A program made the translations under genes and the position numbers. A stretch of 64,000 bases of DNA, taken from positions 2,542,001 through 2,606,000 of the forward strand of contig CM041196.1 of the NCBI GenBank assembly GCA_023078555.1, given 5' to 3'. Below the pieces are notes generated by a model, which saw only the letters and a program-made list of their open reading frames with translations, was not told the DNA's origin and did not search any database. Origin of the DNA: Ulva prolifera (taxonomy: Eukaryota > Chlorophyta > Ulvophyceae > Ulvales > Ulvaceae). Position 1 is the stretch's first letter; each line of letters begins with the position of its first letter. This document shows, in pieces, positions 1-11,222 of the stretch.

Positions 1-2040
1 CGGACAGAAGGATCGAGTTCAGTCAGGTCGGTCCCGCGAGAAGTCGGCTGCACTCTAGTCCCTCCCACCAGGAGCCTCTGTCGGAACGAGAATAGATCGC
101 AGGCCTGCACGCGAGCTCTGAATGGCATACGGCAATCAAGGCACACAGTCAAAGCATTGACTACGCCTCATCCTGCAGCATTGTCGCCACGCCGCCCGGT
201 TACGCCATTACGTCAACATGCACGTGACCTCCCGCTTGCTGGCAGTCGCGAGTGCAGGTTATTGTGGACTAAACCGCCGACTCCACAAACGGTGCACCAT
301 GTTAGTGGTCTTCGCGTGTACAGAAGCATCACTACCGAGGTTGCTTGAACATCACTTGTGGCGCCGGATACGTCAACAAGAACAGCTTTGGCGTGCAAGA
401 TTCGCAGATCTTATCCCCGCCAAACCCCGCGCGCTTCAGCGTGGTACACCGACATGTGCGATTGCACGCGACGCTTAGGAAGGTGGCTGCACAACGTCAC
501 CTGAATCTCAGGAACCAAGCACGATGACAGTGACACCTACCGGCACGTGGACGGTGTACATGGGAATACAGAGAACGACTGCTGATGTGCGGACAGGTGT
601 CCGGAGACCGAGCGCAAGTCTAGGCACAACGTGCTTCCCGGTCAAGTCCCGCAAAACTGTGCCATATATTCCTGCTGTGAATATGCAATGCAGAGAGCCC
701 GTTTCCAGACATGTCTCACTGACTCTTGCGGTCGCTGTCCATGGTGACCAATGCGAACGGCTGATGCCTACGATCGATGTGAAAGCTGTCATGAAACATG
801 AAGTCAAGGCTACTCCTATTGAAAGGCCAGGGCGGGCATGTCATGGTGTGCCTGCCGACCACCTCGCAGCACTGCACACGTGGATGTCACAACGATGTGC
901 ATGCCGGCCACGGTAAGTTTTTCAGCAGTGTTTGGTCCGGGACATGACCTCACCAACAGCAGCATGCCTCCCCTTGTGTGCTGCTGATGCCAACGTCTGT
1001 ACCACACTGGATGCAACGTCTTGTTTGATCACATATGCTGCTGTACCCGAACCACAACACATCAGTTCCAGCAGGCTTGGCATCTGGAGGTCGCAGACGC
1101 AAGGATCTGCTAGCGCAGCTGCTTGTTTCCAACCATGGCTGCTGCCTGTGACAACGGGCACGACATCAGCTGCAGTCACAGCAATGTTGGTGTCGGAGCA
1201 CATTCATGCCACACTAGTTAGCTAGCACGCAAGGCAAGGAACATCCCCATGCCAAAACTGCCTATTACACCAGTCCGATATCTAGAAAAACCTGCCTCAC
1301 ATCATAGACCGCAACACATGCCCGACTGCGTGCGACTGCACCCTTTCCTCAACAGACACTCTCAAATTTGGCCACTAATGCAGGCGCAGCCCGACACTGC
1401 CACGTAACGCACCACACAGTGCACGTGACCGTCAGTGCTGCTGTGCATGCTTGGACCTGCCAAGGCCTCCGGTGGCACTGCAGCACCTCCTCTGCCGGCG
1501 CATGCTGTGGGGCGCTGGGCCCGAGCTACACCACCAGTGCCGCGCGGACAGCCTTGTGAGTGTTGATGGCCATCTGGCGTCGCTTGCACCGCCCCCGCTA
1601 CCTTGCATCGTCCCCGCTACCTAAGAACCTGTACAGCCCGCACTCTGCCATGCAGGGAAGGCAACCATTCTCCTTCCACAAAGAAAATTGTCCATTGCGA
1701 GGTATAGTACGAGCATTACCCAAGACAGCCGCCAGGCTCACCACCCCACCACTCAGGGCAACAGCACAGCGACCGCCGCCGCCCGCTGTCCTGTCACCAG
1801 CACTCCCGGACCCGACAGCAGCTGCCCGTGTCAGCTGATGCAAGCACATGCACATCCCACAACAGGAGGGGCTGATTGCCTGTTGAGGCGAGGCTACAGC
1901 CACAAGGGGCCACCCCCGCTGTATGTGTATCAGATCCGCACGGGAACAGCCCAGACACCCTCCCGGCCCCCACATGAACACCGAGCTCCCCCCCAACGGC
2001 ATGCCAGCACCTCCGGGCCCTCACCAGCGATCGTCGGTCT
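1..2040. other. No supported gene
   Basis: Open frames exist on both strands, especially between 1560 and 2200, but none shows the strong third-position G/C bias of the real exons here, a splice-consistent continuation or a recognisable domain. The stretch is best treated as intergenic. Confidence 0.5.
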
Positions 2041-2190
2041 GCGGTGCTGTAGCCCCCCAGCCGCACTAACGCACACCTCTCGATCCGCATTAGTGCTGCA
2101 GCCCCCCGGCCGCACTGACGCACTCCTCTCGATCCGCATCAGAACTACAATCTATCTCGATTCGCATCAGGACTACAATCTGCCTCTGTG
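2041..2190. repeat. Short tandem repeat array
   Basis: Two roughly 50 bp units lie head to tail, each with a run of C, then GCCGCACT, then CGATCCGCAT. They are followed by two shorter degenerate units sharing the core ACTACAATCT and a CGATTCGCATCAG-like segment. The copies differ at several bases, so the array is not recent. No coding function is apparent. Confidence 0.7.
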
Positions 2191-2581
2191 CGCTCTGTAG
2201 CAGGCGCCCTGGCCTCACCGCTGTTGCGTGGCACTGCATTCAAGTTTGGACAGAAGGAACAGGCGCCCAGCCCGAGGACAGTGCAACCTGGGCCAGCATG
2301 CCCCTCTGTGTCATCTGATGCCCTGCCGCACAGCCTTGCTGGAGAGGCGTGTGCCGAAGAGGATCAGGACACCGTGCTGCGGACCCCCAGGGGGCCCTCA
2401 GTGCTGCACCGCCCACGGCCGGCGGTGCTTGACCTGCTCCGCACCAGCCGGGCACACTAAGAAGCACCTCAGGCATCACCCAAGCAGTCAAAACCGCTCC
2501 GCCGGTCCCCGGCATATGATGCCTGGCACGCTAGCGCCTCAGAATGAGGTATGGAGGGCCAGATGGGCAGCGGGAGGTAGT

Positions 2582-2764
2582 CTATAAGCCCTCCAGGGTG
2601 GCGTAGCCTTGCCAGACTGTCCACATGATGGCCAGGAAGATGGCCCACTGCAGGCCGTCCTGAAACTGTGTGTCTTGTTGCTGAAAGAACTTGGTTGGGT
2701 CCCGCGGGTCCGCCACGAACTCATCTTGGTCGTCCATTGAGATCTTGTCTAGTGCCCGGTCGAC
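2582..2764 (-). CDS. C-terminal exon of a small single-membrane-span protein
   Basis: The exon follows a plausible acceptor (GTTGCAG) at 2765-2771 and runs 60 codons to a TAG stop. It begins VDRALDKIS, continues with an acidic stretch (DDQDEFVADPRDPTKFF), then one hydrophobic helix (LQWAIFLAIMWTVW) and a short tail. The acidic soluble part followed by one helix resembles small thylakoid or organelle membrane proteins, but I do not recognise the family. Upstream exons were not found; a dispersed repeat lies at 2946-3028, about 180 bp upstream, and may interrupt the promoter or an intron. The exon reads as coding throughout, so a real gene is likely; the function is unknown. Confidence 0.5.
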   Translation of the reverse strand, partial: VDRALDKISMDDQDEFVADPRDPTKFFQQQDTQFQDGLQWAIFLAIMWTVWQGYATLEGL

Positions 2765-2945
2765 CTGCAACGGGGCACTGCTGTGAGTAGGATGCAGCAC
2801 GGGACTATGCTTTGGCTGACAAGGTCTCACGACGCATCGCCCATGAGCATGTTGTGGCCACCTCAAACAGTTTGGCTCTAGCGTGTGGATCGCGCGGACC
2901 AGTCCAGCTCAACACGGTGGTGGTTAGAGGTGTGCCATGCTTCTA

Positions 2946-3028
2946 GTAAAGTAAAGTAAATCTGAATCTAATGAGCCGTATCCCATTGGACATTGACAAC
3001 TCCGAGTGAACGAGACCACATATGCCGG
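2946..3028 (+). repeat. Dispersed repeat, family A, copy 1
   Basis: About 80 bp, beginning AGTAAAGTAAATCTGAA and ending ACCACATATGCCG. It is closely similar to 17651-17727 (same strand) and 39667-39745 (opposite strand). The complement of all three copies can be read as one conserved peptide frame (see findings), suggesting a fragment of a mobile-element coding region. Confidence 0.75.
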
Positions 3029-3899
3029 GGCATGGCTGACCAAAGCATGCACCACTGCTGCCAGATTCATGAGCAGAGGCTGCCGTGCGCGTCAGCCGGT
3101 GCAGCTGGTGGCAAACGTCCAGAGACACACGCTTGCACGACATCGGTTGGAACGGTACATTGTACAGAAGCACATGGTATGAAAGGACAACCGATAAGGC
3201 AGGCGCGATGACGGACGGGATGCTGAGACGATTACAAAGTCTTGCATACGACCTTGTGGAGTGGCTGTGTTCAAGAGCTCAGCCGCGGCTATTCACACTG
3301 CACCCGCAGCAATGCGACACCCGGGCGTGTGGCCGCGCCTCCCTACTGGAACAGGCTGAGCCAGCGTGGCAGCATGAACGGTAGTGCATGCGAGTGCGGG
3401 AGGCCGTCGACGTGGGAACTATGCAATGCATGGTGGCCTTGGCATTGCCTGATCCCCGGCCGTCGCACAATTCCCTTGTACATGCAGATTGGCCTGATGC
3501 TACACTAGAACAGCGGTGGGGTGCCTGCCTGGGTTGCCTGCCCATGGTGCATACTGTGATGACTCTGCTCTGCGGTGCTCGATTGAATCGCGGAGACATC
3601 AGCCCCGGAGTGCGATGCCAATCCATATGATCAGGCATAGCTCATGCGTGAAGAGCTTGCAAAGGCATCTGAACCCGCTGCCTGCCTTCCCTGTCCTCTA
3701 TGCGTCAATACATGGGCGCGCTGCCGGTGGCAAAATCCAGCCCAGCATGCTGCTGTGGCACAAGCGTTTGACCAGACAAATGCAAGCGGTATCGCGTTTG
3801 AGGTTGTCCGGCATTGACTGGATTTGTCTAGAGTGGTCCAACAGGACACTCTCAACGGAGCAGTGACCATGATCAGGAAGCATGGACTTCAAACATGGT
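3029..3899. other. No supported gene
   Basis: The frames on both strands lack codon bias or domain similarity. Part of it may be 3' untranslated DNA or a last intron of the minus-strand gene that begins at 3900. Confidence 0.45.
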
Positions 3900-4932
3900 T
3901 CATATGATGCCGGCAAACGTGTCGTTCTGCCTGGCCTTGGTGTCGAGTGTGATCTGTTGCACGTGCAGCACGTTGTGTGGCCGATGTGCTTTCCTGCTGT
4001 GGTGCATGGGGTTCCCCAGGCAGTACACGTGTCCAGGCAGCACAATGAGGCTATGCAGCGCGGTTATGCAGCTCGAATGCTCAAGAGACATGCATGGGCA
4101 GCGGCAGCACACCGAATCTCCCAGCTGTCGCGCCTGCAGCTTCTGCGCCCAGAGCCATTTCTGCAGCGTGTACACGGCTGAACCCAGCGGATTTCCCGTC
4201 AGCTTGACCTGGTCAGATTGCTTTTCTATCCGTCCCGTTAGCACGTTCAAGGCAAGGTCGGATGTGACAATGCCGGACACTGGGACTCCAGTGATCTTGC
4301 CTGCAAACTTCCACTCGATCTGGGCGTTGTCATTGTCCTTCATCCTCATGCTTGTCACCTCAGTCGTGTATTCGTCCATCACGTCCTGATTCCATGTCAG
4401 TTCCCGGAAGTACTGTTTGCCTTTGACTTTGATGATGCCCGATTCCTGCAATCACACGTTCACTGGTAAGCGAACCCAGTCCAAAGCAAGCGATAAGAAA
4501 TCGGAACACAAGTAACATACTAGCGAGTAGCAAACATATCGTATTGGCGATACTTGTCGCACAATCAGGCTTCCTGTGCAATTGCGAGAGGGCCGGCAGG
4601 CCTGACGGAGCGTGTGGCTGTCGGGCTGATCACGTTTCGGTACGGAAGCAACCACGGCGGGGCAGCCAGCAGAAGCATGCGGCAGCAGTACTTTGCAAGT
4701 GAATGTGTTTCCGCTAGCTCGTCGACTCCCGTGGTAACGACAGAGTGTGCAACGCACCTGGTACTCAGCGTTCTCGGCGAAGATCGTGATAGTCCACTTT
4801 GTATGCAGCTCCACGTTCTTCGCAAACGAGCGAATTGTCCGCTCGACTTGTGGACTGCTGTCACACTTGAAGTCGTCGCAGTACACAGTTCGCAGGTTTT
4901 CAATCTTCTCGTCCGAGCCAGCCTTCACGGCA
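3900..4932 (-). CDS. NTF2-like (DUF2358/SnoaL-type) protein, 5' end unresolved
   Basis: Two exons join in phase 0. The first, about 4932 to 4758, starts AGSDEKIENLRTVYCDDF and ends AENAEYQ at a GTGCGT donor. The second starts at 4445 after TTGCAG with ESGIIKVKGKQYFREL. The product alternates charged helix and beta-strand segments (TKWTITIFAENAEYQ, VMDEYTTEVTSM, AQIEWKFAGKITGVPVSG), the layout of small NTF2-fold domains such as DUF2358. The VKGKQYFREL segment parallels the VKG motif of the lumenal protein at 55 kb. The sequence after about WLWAQKLQ looks less coding and may be intron; the open frame ends at 3900. N-terminal exons, probably with a targeting peptide, lie above 4932 but could not be fixed. 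The fold assignment is inference from sequence pattern. Confidence 0.5.
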
Positions 4933-5363
4933 GAGCAGCACGCGATATCACCACGTCGGGCAGGCAGGGATCGCCCATTCGACTTCAACAGAAGACCAGC
5001 TCGCAAGTACATAACGTACACGTGTTACGAACGACGCCGGATGCTCCTGTAGTAAATACCACGGAAATCACAGATCTCGAATGACGGGCAGATAGAAGTC
5101 AATCACCAACGCTGCAAGAGGCGTGTACAATACTGCACCAAATGAAGTATGAGGAGGTTGATGTTTGCTTTTGTTCTGCGATACTTGGACACAGCGACGC
5201 TGACCCGATGAGACGATTTTGCGCTGACGATTCCATTGCATGTCGACACGGATTGCGGCTGTAGCGCGTGGCACACCTCTGAGCACCCACAGCCAGCGAC
5301 CCGCCACCAATTCACGGCACACGCCGTAGAACGCGGGCTGCTCCCTTTCTCATATAGCCTCAA

Positions 5364-6168
5364 ACGTAGTAATCCTGAGGTCTTGACGTCATTGCGGCCT
5401 CAAGGCGTCTGCACGAGCCGCTGAAAGTTGCCCTCCGGCCCGTTGTGCACAAGCTTGCACGCTAGCTCGCATGCATGAAAAGCTTGCTCAGGTTTCACCA
5501 CAATCAGGTGCTGAGTGTACCGTGCACCTAAGCCACATGGTGCACGCATATGAACCATGGTGGATGCTCCAAAACCTGTGGCTGTTCTAAGCATGGTTCG
5601 GGGATCGCAAGGCTCACATTGACAGCCACCTTGCAACTGCGAGTCGTCTGCAGTGCAGACTCTGCACGCCATGGTCACTGCCCCAGCACGTGGCCACACA
5701 CAAGGAGCACTGGTGCAGCGCGCCTCCGTGACGTAATCAGCTTGACCCAGGCAGGGCTGCTCCCAGCAACAGTTTCTGTCAGACCGGTGGAGCTTTCACG
5801 ACTGTATCTATGAGTTCCAGGAGGACAGGACACGCGACGGAGATGCCGCCATGATCCACCGCCCTGTCGCATGGCTTGCATGATTTGACAGGGCAACAGG
5901 TGTTTCACAAGGTACCTCCCATGTGCATTGTGCCATAGAGAGTAGTCTATGTGACAGAGAGGTAGCTGATCACGCTGACACAATGGTGGCACACACAACA
6001 TGACAGAATTATTTGCGTGATAGTTTGTCACAGCTTTGTCTGGGCCGTGACCGCAGGGCATGCCTCCTCTGCCGCCTGGCAATCAAGGGGCCCAGCAGTG
6101 CTGGCTCAGCTGACCCAGCACGCCAGATTCGCATCGATCCGACTTCAACGGGCATGCCAACACAGCTT
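5364..6168. other. Intergenic, nothing recognised
   Basis: Between the NTF2-like gene and the DarP-like gene. Open frames are short and show no codon bias or motif. Confidence 0.45.
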
Positions 6169-7180
6169 TCAAACTAATACAGTCGACTCAGCAACCCCGA
6201 TAAGCCACTTGGTCAACCCCGCCCGAGCCCGCTTTGCCGACTTCTTTGCCGCAAGCAATTTCTGTGGCCCCTGTCCCCGTGCGCCTTCAGCCTCGTGGTT
6301 CAAAGCTGCGGCTGCCGCCGCCTGCTTGGCAGACCTCGCCCGGCGCAGCAGGTTGCGGAAGTGGGACACGTCGTCTCCACTCACCACAGCCGCCTCCGCC
6401 ACCTCAGCTTCTGCCACCACAGCATCTTCCGCAAGTGCCTCGGCTGATGAGGCTGTAGTGGCAGGGACTTCCGCTGAGTTGTCCGCATCCAGCAGCCGCA
6501 CACACCAGCTGGCAGCGAGGGCCCTGGCCTGTGACTGCCCTTGGCCGCTGTTCGGTGCTGCTGTGATGGATTGCACGGCATCCTGCATAGATGCGGCGAT
6601 GCTCGACGCAGATTCATACAGGCTCGTACATGCTGATGCCTGTGCCGTAACTGCCATGAGGCACATGCAAGAGTCGCAACCTACGGATCTCAGAGATACA
6701 TGAGCTCAACAATGATCGTGCTGAGGCTTTCAGGCTGGCCTACGGCACCACATTGTAGCAGTCAACGGTGCTACGTCAGAAAGAGTTGAGCCTGTATCAG
6801 TGGTTGACTGCTGCATGCACGAGATGCGCCCACCAGGCAGAGCTTAAGTGTCGCTCAAACGGGGGGGATAGGAGCTGCAGCAACATGCCTGGATGACCTC
6901 AAGCTCCTCGTTTGTGTGTTCTTTTCTGAGAAGCTTTGCCACGAGCTTGTCTTCGCGCGATCGACCTTGGTTGGTGCCTGTGATGGCACTAGCACGCAGC
7001 GTGGCCTCGAGCACTGGCGCACACAACACGTGCTGAATTCTCTGGAGCTGTGTTGTGGTCAAGCCTGTCAGCTGCTTTGCAATGGCTAGCATGTCGTTAG
7101 CTGCATGCAGGTGGTCGTCAGTCACACTCTTTTTGCACACTCCCAGAGCTGAAGCCTGATGGCAGCACCACACCTTTGGC
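6169..7180 (-). CDS. DarP/YjgA-like (DUF615) ribosome-associated protein
   Basis: Exon one (roughly 7180 to 6889) carries ANDMLAIAKQLTGLTTTQLQ, then a SREDKLVAKLLRKE segment. These match the two signatures of DUF615 proteins: a 'leucine-rich helix before the RRxxQxIGKLLRE box' and the box itself, although here it is diverged (DKLVAKLLRK). Exon two (6639 to 6169) contains ARALAASWCVRLLDADNS and DVSHFRNLLRRARSAKQAAA, matching the family's C-terminal WxxxL...LRxLVRxA pattern, and ends in a basic KKSAKRARAGLTKWL. The bacterial member, DarP, acts in late 50S ribosome maturation; plant homologues are presumed organellar. The exons join in phase 0 through a GC-AG intron (6888-6640). A plausible mitochondrial or plastid presequence (MCSRTPALGTRAVG...) lies near 7486 but in another frame, so the first junction is unresolved. 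Confidence 0.5.
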
Positions 7181-7486
7181 ACGCAGCTGGGCCCGCCCTC
7201 CACGACCAACACCACGTTCGTGGTGCACTTCTGGATCCACAAGCCCTAGCCAGTCCTGCGATATGTTTTGCCGAGCATCCGCACGCGCTGCATGTGCGAC
7301 GTTGGCACTGCCCCGTTGCAACGCTGCCCGGCCCGAGGCTGAGTGAATACAAGAGAGGGGTGGAGGTAAGGCTAGATGGCATCTAGAGCTCCCTATATTG
7401 AGGCTTCTGATCTGTGAGGCAGGAGCTACCATCGTGACGAGTGCGCCTACAGCTCTTGTTCCCAACGCAGGCGTCCGACTGCACAT

Positions 7487-8034
7487 GCGCGAACGGTGAT
7501 AGCGCCCTAGGGCACGATCAAGTAGATTGATATTTATCGGGACCCCAGTAGATGACTGCTGGGCGCAGTGCCGGACGGACGCGACAAACCAGAGTTGTGA
7601 GCGGCTTCAGACGGCAGGGCCGTGCGGGGCTTCAAGTCGGAGCGGATTCAAGTCGGAGCGACAGGTAGCACCGTGGAGGAATCACCCAGTGACGAATACG
7701 CTTTGCAGCTGCATGTACAGCTGTGTGACCAGACCCCAGGGCGAGAAGGCGAGCAGCACCGCATGCAGGGCTGTGCACCTTGTGCGAAGCCTCGATATGA
7801 CGGCAGGATGTTGCCAGCTGTTGACCGTCGGCGGCGCCGCCTTCGGAGCCAATCTGTCTCTCAAGCTCGAATCGTAGTCTTCAAAATCCCGGCCAAATGG
7901 GATTCGAGAAGATCCCCATCCGCACTCGGATGCGTGGCATGGCTGACTGCAATGCGCACTGGCTTCTGACATAAGGCCTCGGCGCAGATCGAAATCGCTA
8001 CCAGTTTGTTGTTTAGCTTCAACAAAGGATCATA
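7487..8034. other. Intergenic and probable LHCI promoter region
   Basis: There is no coding signal. It holds one family B repeat copy (7625-7672). The last part precedes the LHCI start codon directly and must contain its promoter; no certain TATA box is visible. Confidence 0.4.
7625..7672 (+). repeat. Dispersed repeat, family B, copy 1, internally duplicated
   Basis: Contains TTCAAGTCGGAGCG twice in tandem, followed by ACAGGTAGCACC. The AAGTCGGAG(A/C)G...CAGGTAGCA core recurs at 24374-24407 and, reversed, at 54041-54074. Confidence 0.5.
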
Positions 8035-9800
8035 ATGGCTACTGCTCGTTGCTTCTCTTCCGTGCGCGTCTGCGCAACAGCTCGCCCAGCTGTGGTGTGC
8101 CGGGCTGCTCGCGAGACCTGGTACGTCGTTTGTAACAATTAGCAACGGTTCAGCGTTGGAGTCTGGGGTGGTCATTTCAGGACGTGATTGTGGGATCGTT
8201 TCGCAGGTACCCTGGAGCAAAGGCCCCAGCATACCTCGATGGCTCCATGGGTACGCCTCAGCACATCATGCGCGAATTATCATCCAGCTGTGCTGTTGAC
8301 TGCACTGCCGCAGTAGCCGTGGATCATGCTGGGCGGCCTTCAACCCATGTTAGCGACGATCCGACTTGTTGACCATGGTTAGACGTACATCCGTAGAGAC
8401 GCCCTTCCCGAAGTGCCGTCTAAGCATAAAATTCTGACATGTATGATCATGTGCAGCCGGTGACCGTGGCTTTGACCCTCTGCGTCTGGGCGAGGGCTCT
8501 GCCGACAAGCTCAACTGGTACAAGGAGGGCGAGCTCACCAACGGCCGCTGGGCTATGATGGCCGTCGTTGGCATCCTATTCACTGATGCGCTCGGCCTGC
8601 CCAAGTTCTGGCTTGCTGGCGCTGAGGTGAGTCTCGTTCAAAGACGCACATCAGACCACTTGACTGATACCCCACAGCAAACCTCACACAATGAGGTGAT
8701 CAAGTTGCATAGAAAGGATCCGCTGATGATGCCTGGACCTTGCGTTTGAACCCTTCTTTGCGCATGCAGAACTACGCTCTCAGCTTCAGCACCCTTGCCA
8801 TCATTGAGGCAGTGGTGTTCGCAGTCTTTGAGTACAAGCGGTACCAGAACATCAAGAAGACTGGCACTGTGCGTTTTACCACCATCATGCTAATATCTCT
8901 GATGCTGCTGTCTGATCCTTGTGGTTAATGTTTGGGATTTCTATGTGGTGGCCAATTTCGTCGTTGTTCAAGCATGATACCTGCCTGGTGAGCATGATTT
9001 GCTGACTGTGCTTGCAATACACCTAGGCCTGACATGGTGTACATTTGATGTGGAATAGTGGCAGTGTTACTGGCACACTTGTCAGATGCTGCGTCGCGGG
9101 CAGTCTGGTCAGATGCATGCAGCATCCCATGGTCGAATGTCATATCTAATGACAATGTCCTGTGTGCCTGCAGGGTGGTCTGCTCGGCATGACCCCCTTC
9201 GACCCCATGGGCATGAACTCCGATGAGATGGCGATCAAGGAGGTCAAGAACGGCCGCCTCGCGATGCTCGCCTTCCTCGGCTTCTGCTCCCAGGCAGCTG
9301 TCCAGGTCCGTTGCAACCCCTCATCTCGCCGCAGCACCAGCCCATCCACGACATGGCTGTAGCCCTAGCTTGTTTCTCGATTCGTTCCTGTTCCCGGCAT
9401 GTTCTTTGTCGACTCATGTTCCTGCGGTCGTATCTGGTATCTGCCTCGTGCCACAGCGCCATCTATGTCCTTGCAAATTGAGCCACGTCAGTTCAGTAGC
9501 TCTCGAGGAGCTCTTCCCTCGGTCTCAGTATATCCCGGCCATGCCCTCACTCTCCGCCCTCACTCGGCGACTGGCGCTGCCACAGGACGTGAGGGCTGTT
9601 TGTCTATGCAGGGCAAGGGCCCCATCGACTGCCTGAAGGCCCACATCGCCGACCCCGGGCACAACAACATCTTCACCTCCAAGGTGGGTGGCGAGGCCAC
9701 TCTCGCCGTGATCGCCCTGTCTGTGCTGCCCATCGTGATCGAGGCCAAGAACTCCCTCAACCCTGACGAGGAGGAGGAGTTCAAGCCTATCCCCTGGTAA
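8035..9800 (+). CDS. LHCI chlorophyll a/b-binding antenna protein
   Basis: Six exons (8035-8120, 8207-8250, 8457-8626, 8770-8868, 9174-9305, 9612-9800) splice in frame to 239 residues. The N-terminus ([20 protein letters not shown]) is a typical plastid transit peptide, followed by the LHCI opening [14 protein letters not shown] and GFDPLRLG. Helix 1 is [17 protein letters not shown]; helix 2 follows [16 protein letters not shown]; helix 3 is [16 protein letters not shown]. The Glu/Arg pairs of the antenna fold are intact, with Asn as ligand in the helix 1 and helix 3 motifs. [20 protein letters not shown] is the conserved lumenal LHCI segment. The protein then continues about 40 residues with another hydrophobic stretch ([17 protein letters not shown]) and an acidic tail ending PIPW. 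The product binds chlorophyll in thylakoids and feeds photosystem I. The isoform number is not assigned; the TNGRWAMM form suggests an LHCA2/9-type member (inference). Confidence 0.95.
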
Positions 9801-9896
9801 GCGGGAGGCTGTGTGGAGACGCCCGTGCGATGGGAGGCGTGGGGGGGATGGCTGGTGCATTGAGAGGTGGGCCAGTCAAGGCCGGTAGGCCGCAGA

Positions 9897-9901
9897 TGTA
9901 A
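9897..9901 (+). terminator. TGTAA polyadenylation motif of the LHCI gene
   Basis: TGTAA lies 97 bp after the stop codon, the usual signal and spacing in chlorophyte algae. Confidence 0.6.
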
Positions 9902-9905
9902 CATA

Positions 9906-11218
9906 CTCGGCATTCACGTCCCCCGGTAGTTGCGGGGTTTATACATGAGTCGATAACATGATCAGTGGATGCTGTGAATCAGTTGCCACCTGCTGCACAT
10001 GCTGTGGCTCCTTGTGAATTGTGCAGCTGATTGGTGGCGAGTGCTCTGCCACTGTGAACCCCCTATTCATCTGTGAATCACCGGGAGCAGGTGTTGAGTG
10101 TTCTGCCAGACTGTGAACCCCTATTGGGGATGTGATGTCTCGCCAGCTTCTTCATGCACGACGTCTTACACATACATTGGCCAGCCCCCGTCACACCATG
10201 AAGTCGGGTCGATGTGTTCTCCTGCCCACTCTGAACAACGGATCTTTCACGTGTGAGCGAGGGATGCAGAGGAATATGGGTCACATCGTGGTCAATGTCA
10301 ACCTACATTCACACAATCATGAGGCCCGGGCGACTGTAGGGAATTCTAGCCTCGGGTGCTCAAGGCGCACTGGTTGGAATACATGATCCATCTTCGAATG
10401 GATCTGGCTGCGTGGCTCATCCTGCCGCCCCCACCTACCTGGTGGACCCGGAAAGCTCCAGTGACGACGAGGCTGTTCTTCCTGCTATCCCTGCAACCAC
10501 AGCTCCGGCCCCCTCCGTTTCGGCTGCTCCAACCAGCGTTAGTAATCGCCAGGGCGGCGGGCGGGTGCGATCCTATTTTAACGGTTGACAGCCGTCAACT
10601 CTTGTATCAATGAGAATACAGCGAATATAGTGTACTACACAACAATCCTTGTGCCAATCCATCACCTGCAACCCTCAGACAAAACACATGCGCACTGTAC
10701 ACCCACTCGCCTCGGGATCATGTACTTACAACATATCAGCCTGTGCAGAATGCACCTTGGCCCGAGCATGTGGCCAGTGCCGTGCATGCTGTAATACACA
10801 TGGTTTGAAGACATTTTATAATATGAGTATGATATAGACGACTATAAGATGTTATTTACCACTGATCAAATCCAGCGACAGTACTGCTGTGCCCTAGCTA
10901 AATGCTGGACAGAGCTCTAGAGTATCACTCACTGCGACTATGGCTGGAAGCCCCACTTAACGCGGGTCTACATAGTGCAGAGTGAATCGCATCATGGTTT
11001 ATGGGATCATGTTCGGGCCAGGCCTGGCGTACCTGTTAATGAGGCTTGATCTATCAAGACTGTATTGTCCTCAACAGGTGCCCTGGGCTCACAGGGTGAC
11101 CTGGCGTGCCTGCTGTATGCCCTGGTTGAGGTATGTGATCTGGTGCCAGCATGAAGTGGGACACGCTGTGCGTGCTGTGCGTGCTGTGCGAACGCTGTGC
11201 GAACGCTGTGCGAACGCT
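9906..11218. other. Mostly non-coding; one possible relic frame
   Basis: No complete gene is supported. At about 10338-10589 (+) an 83-codon open frame without a start Met reads ...TYLVDPESSSDDEAVLP... and ends RVRSYFNG. Its acidic-serine patch and base composition look protein-like, so it may be a fragment of a decayed gene or mobile element. Nothing flanking it continues the frame. Confidence 0.3.
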
Positions 11219-11222
11219 TCAA
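11160..11222. repeat. Short tandem repeat, GTGCG-based
   Basis: Units of GTGCGTGCT are followed by three copies of GTGCGAACGCT. The 11 bp and 9 bp periods are visible directly. Confidence 0.75.

Noticed and set aside
6017..6703. 228-codon plus-strand frame over the DarP-like C-terminal exon
   Set aside because: The minus-strand frame matches the family pattern and joins the upstream exon in phase; the plus frame does not match anything.
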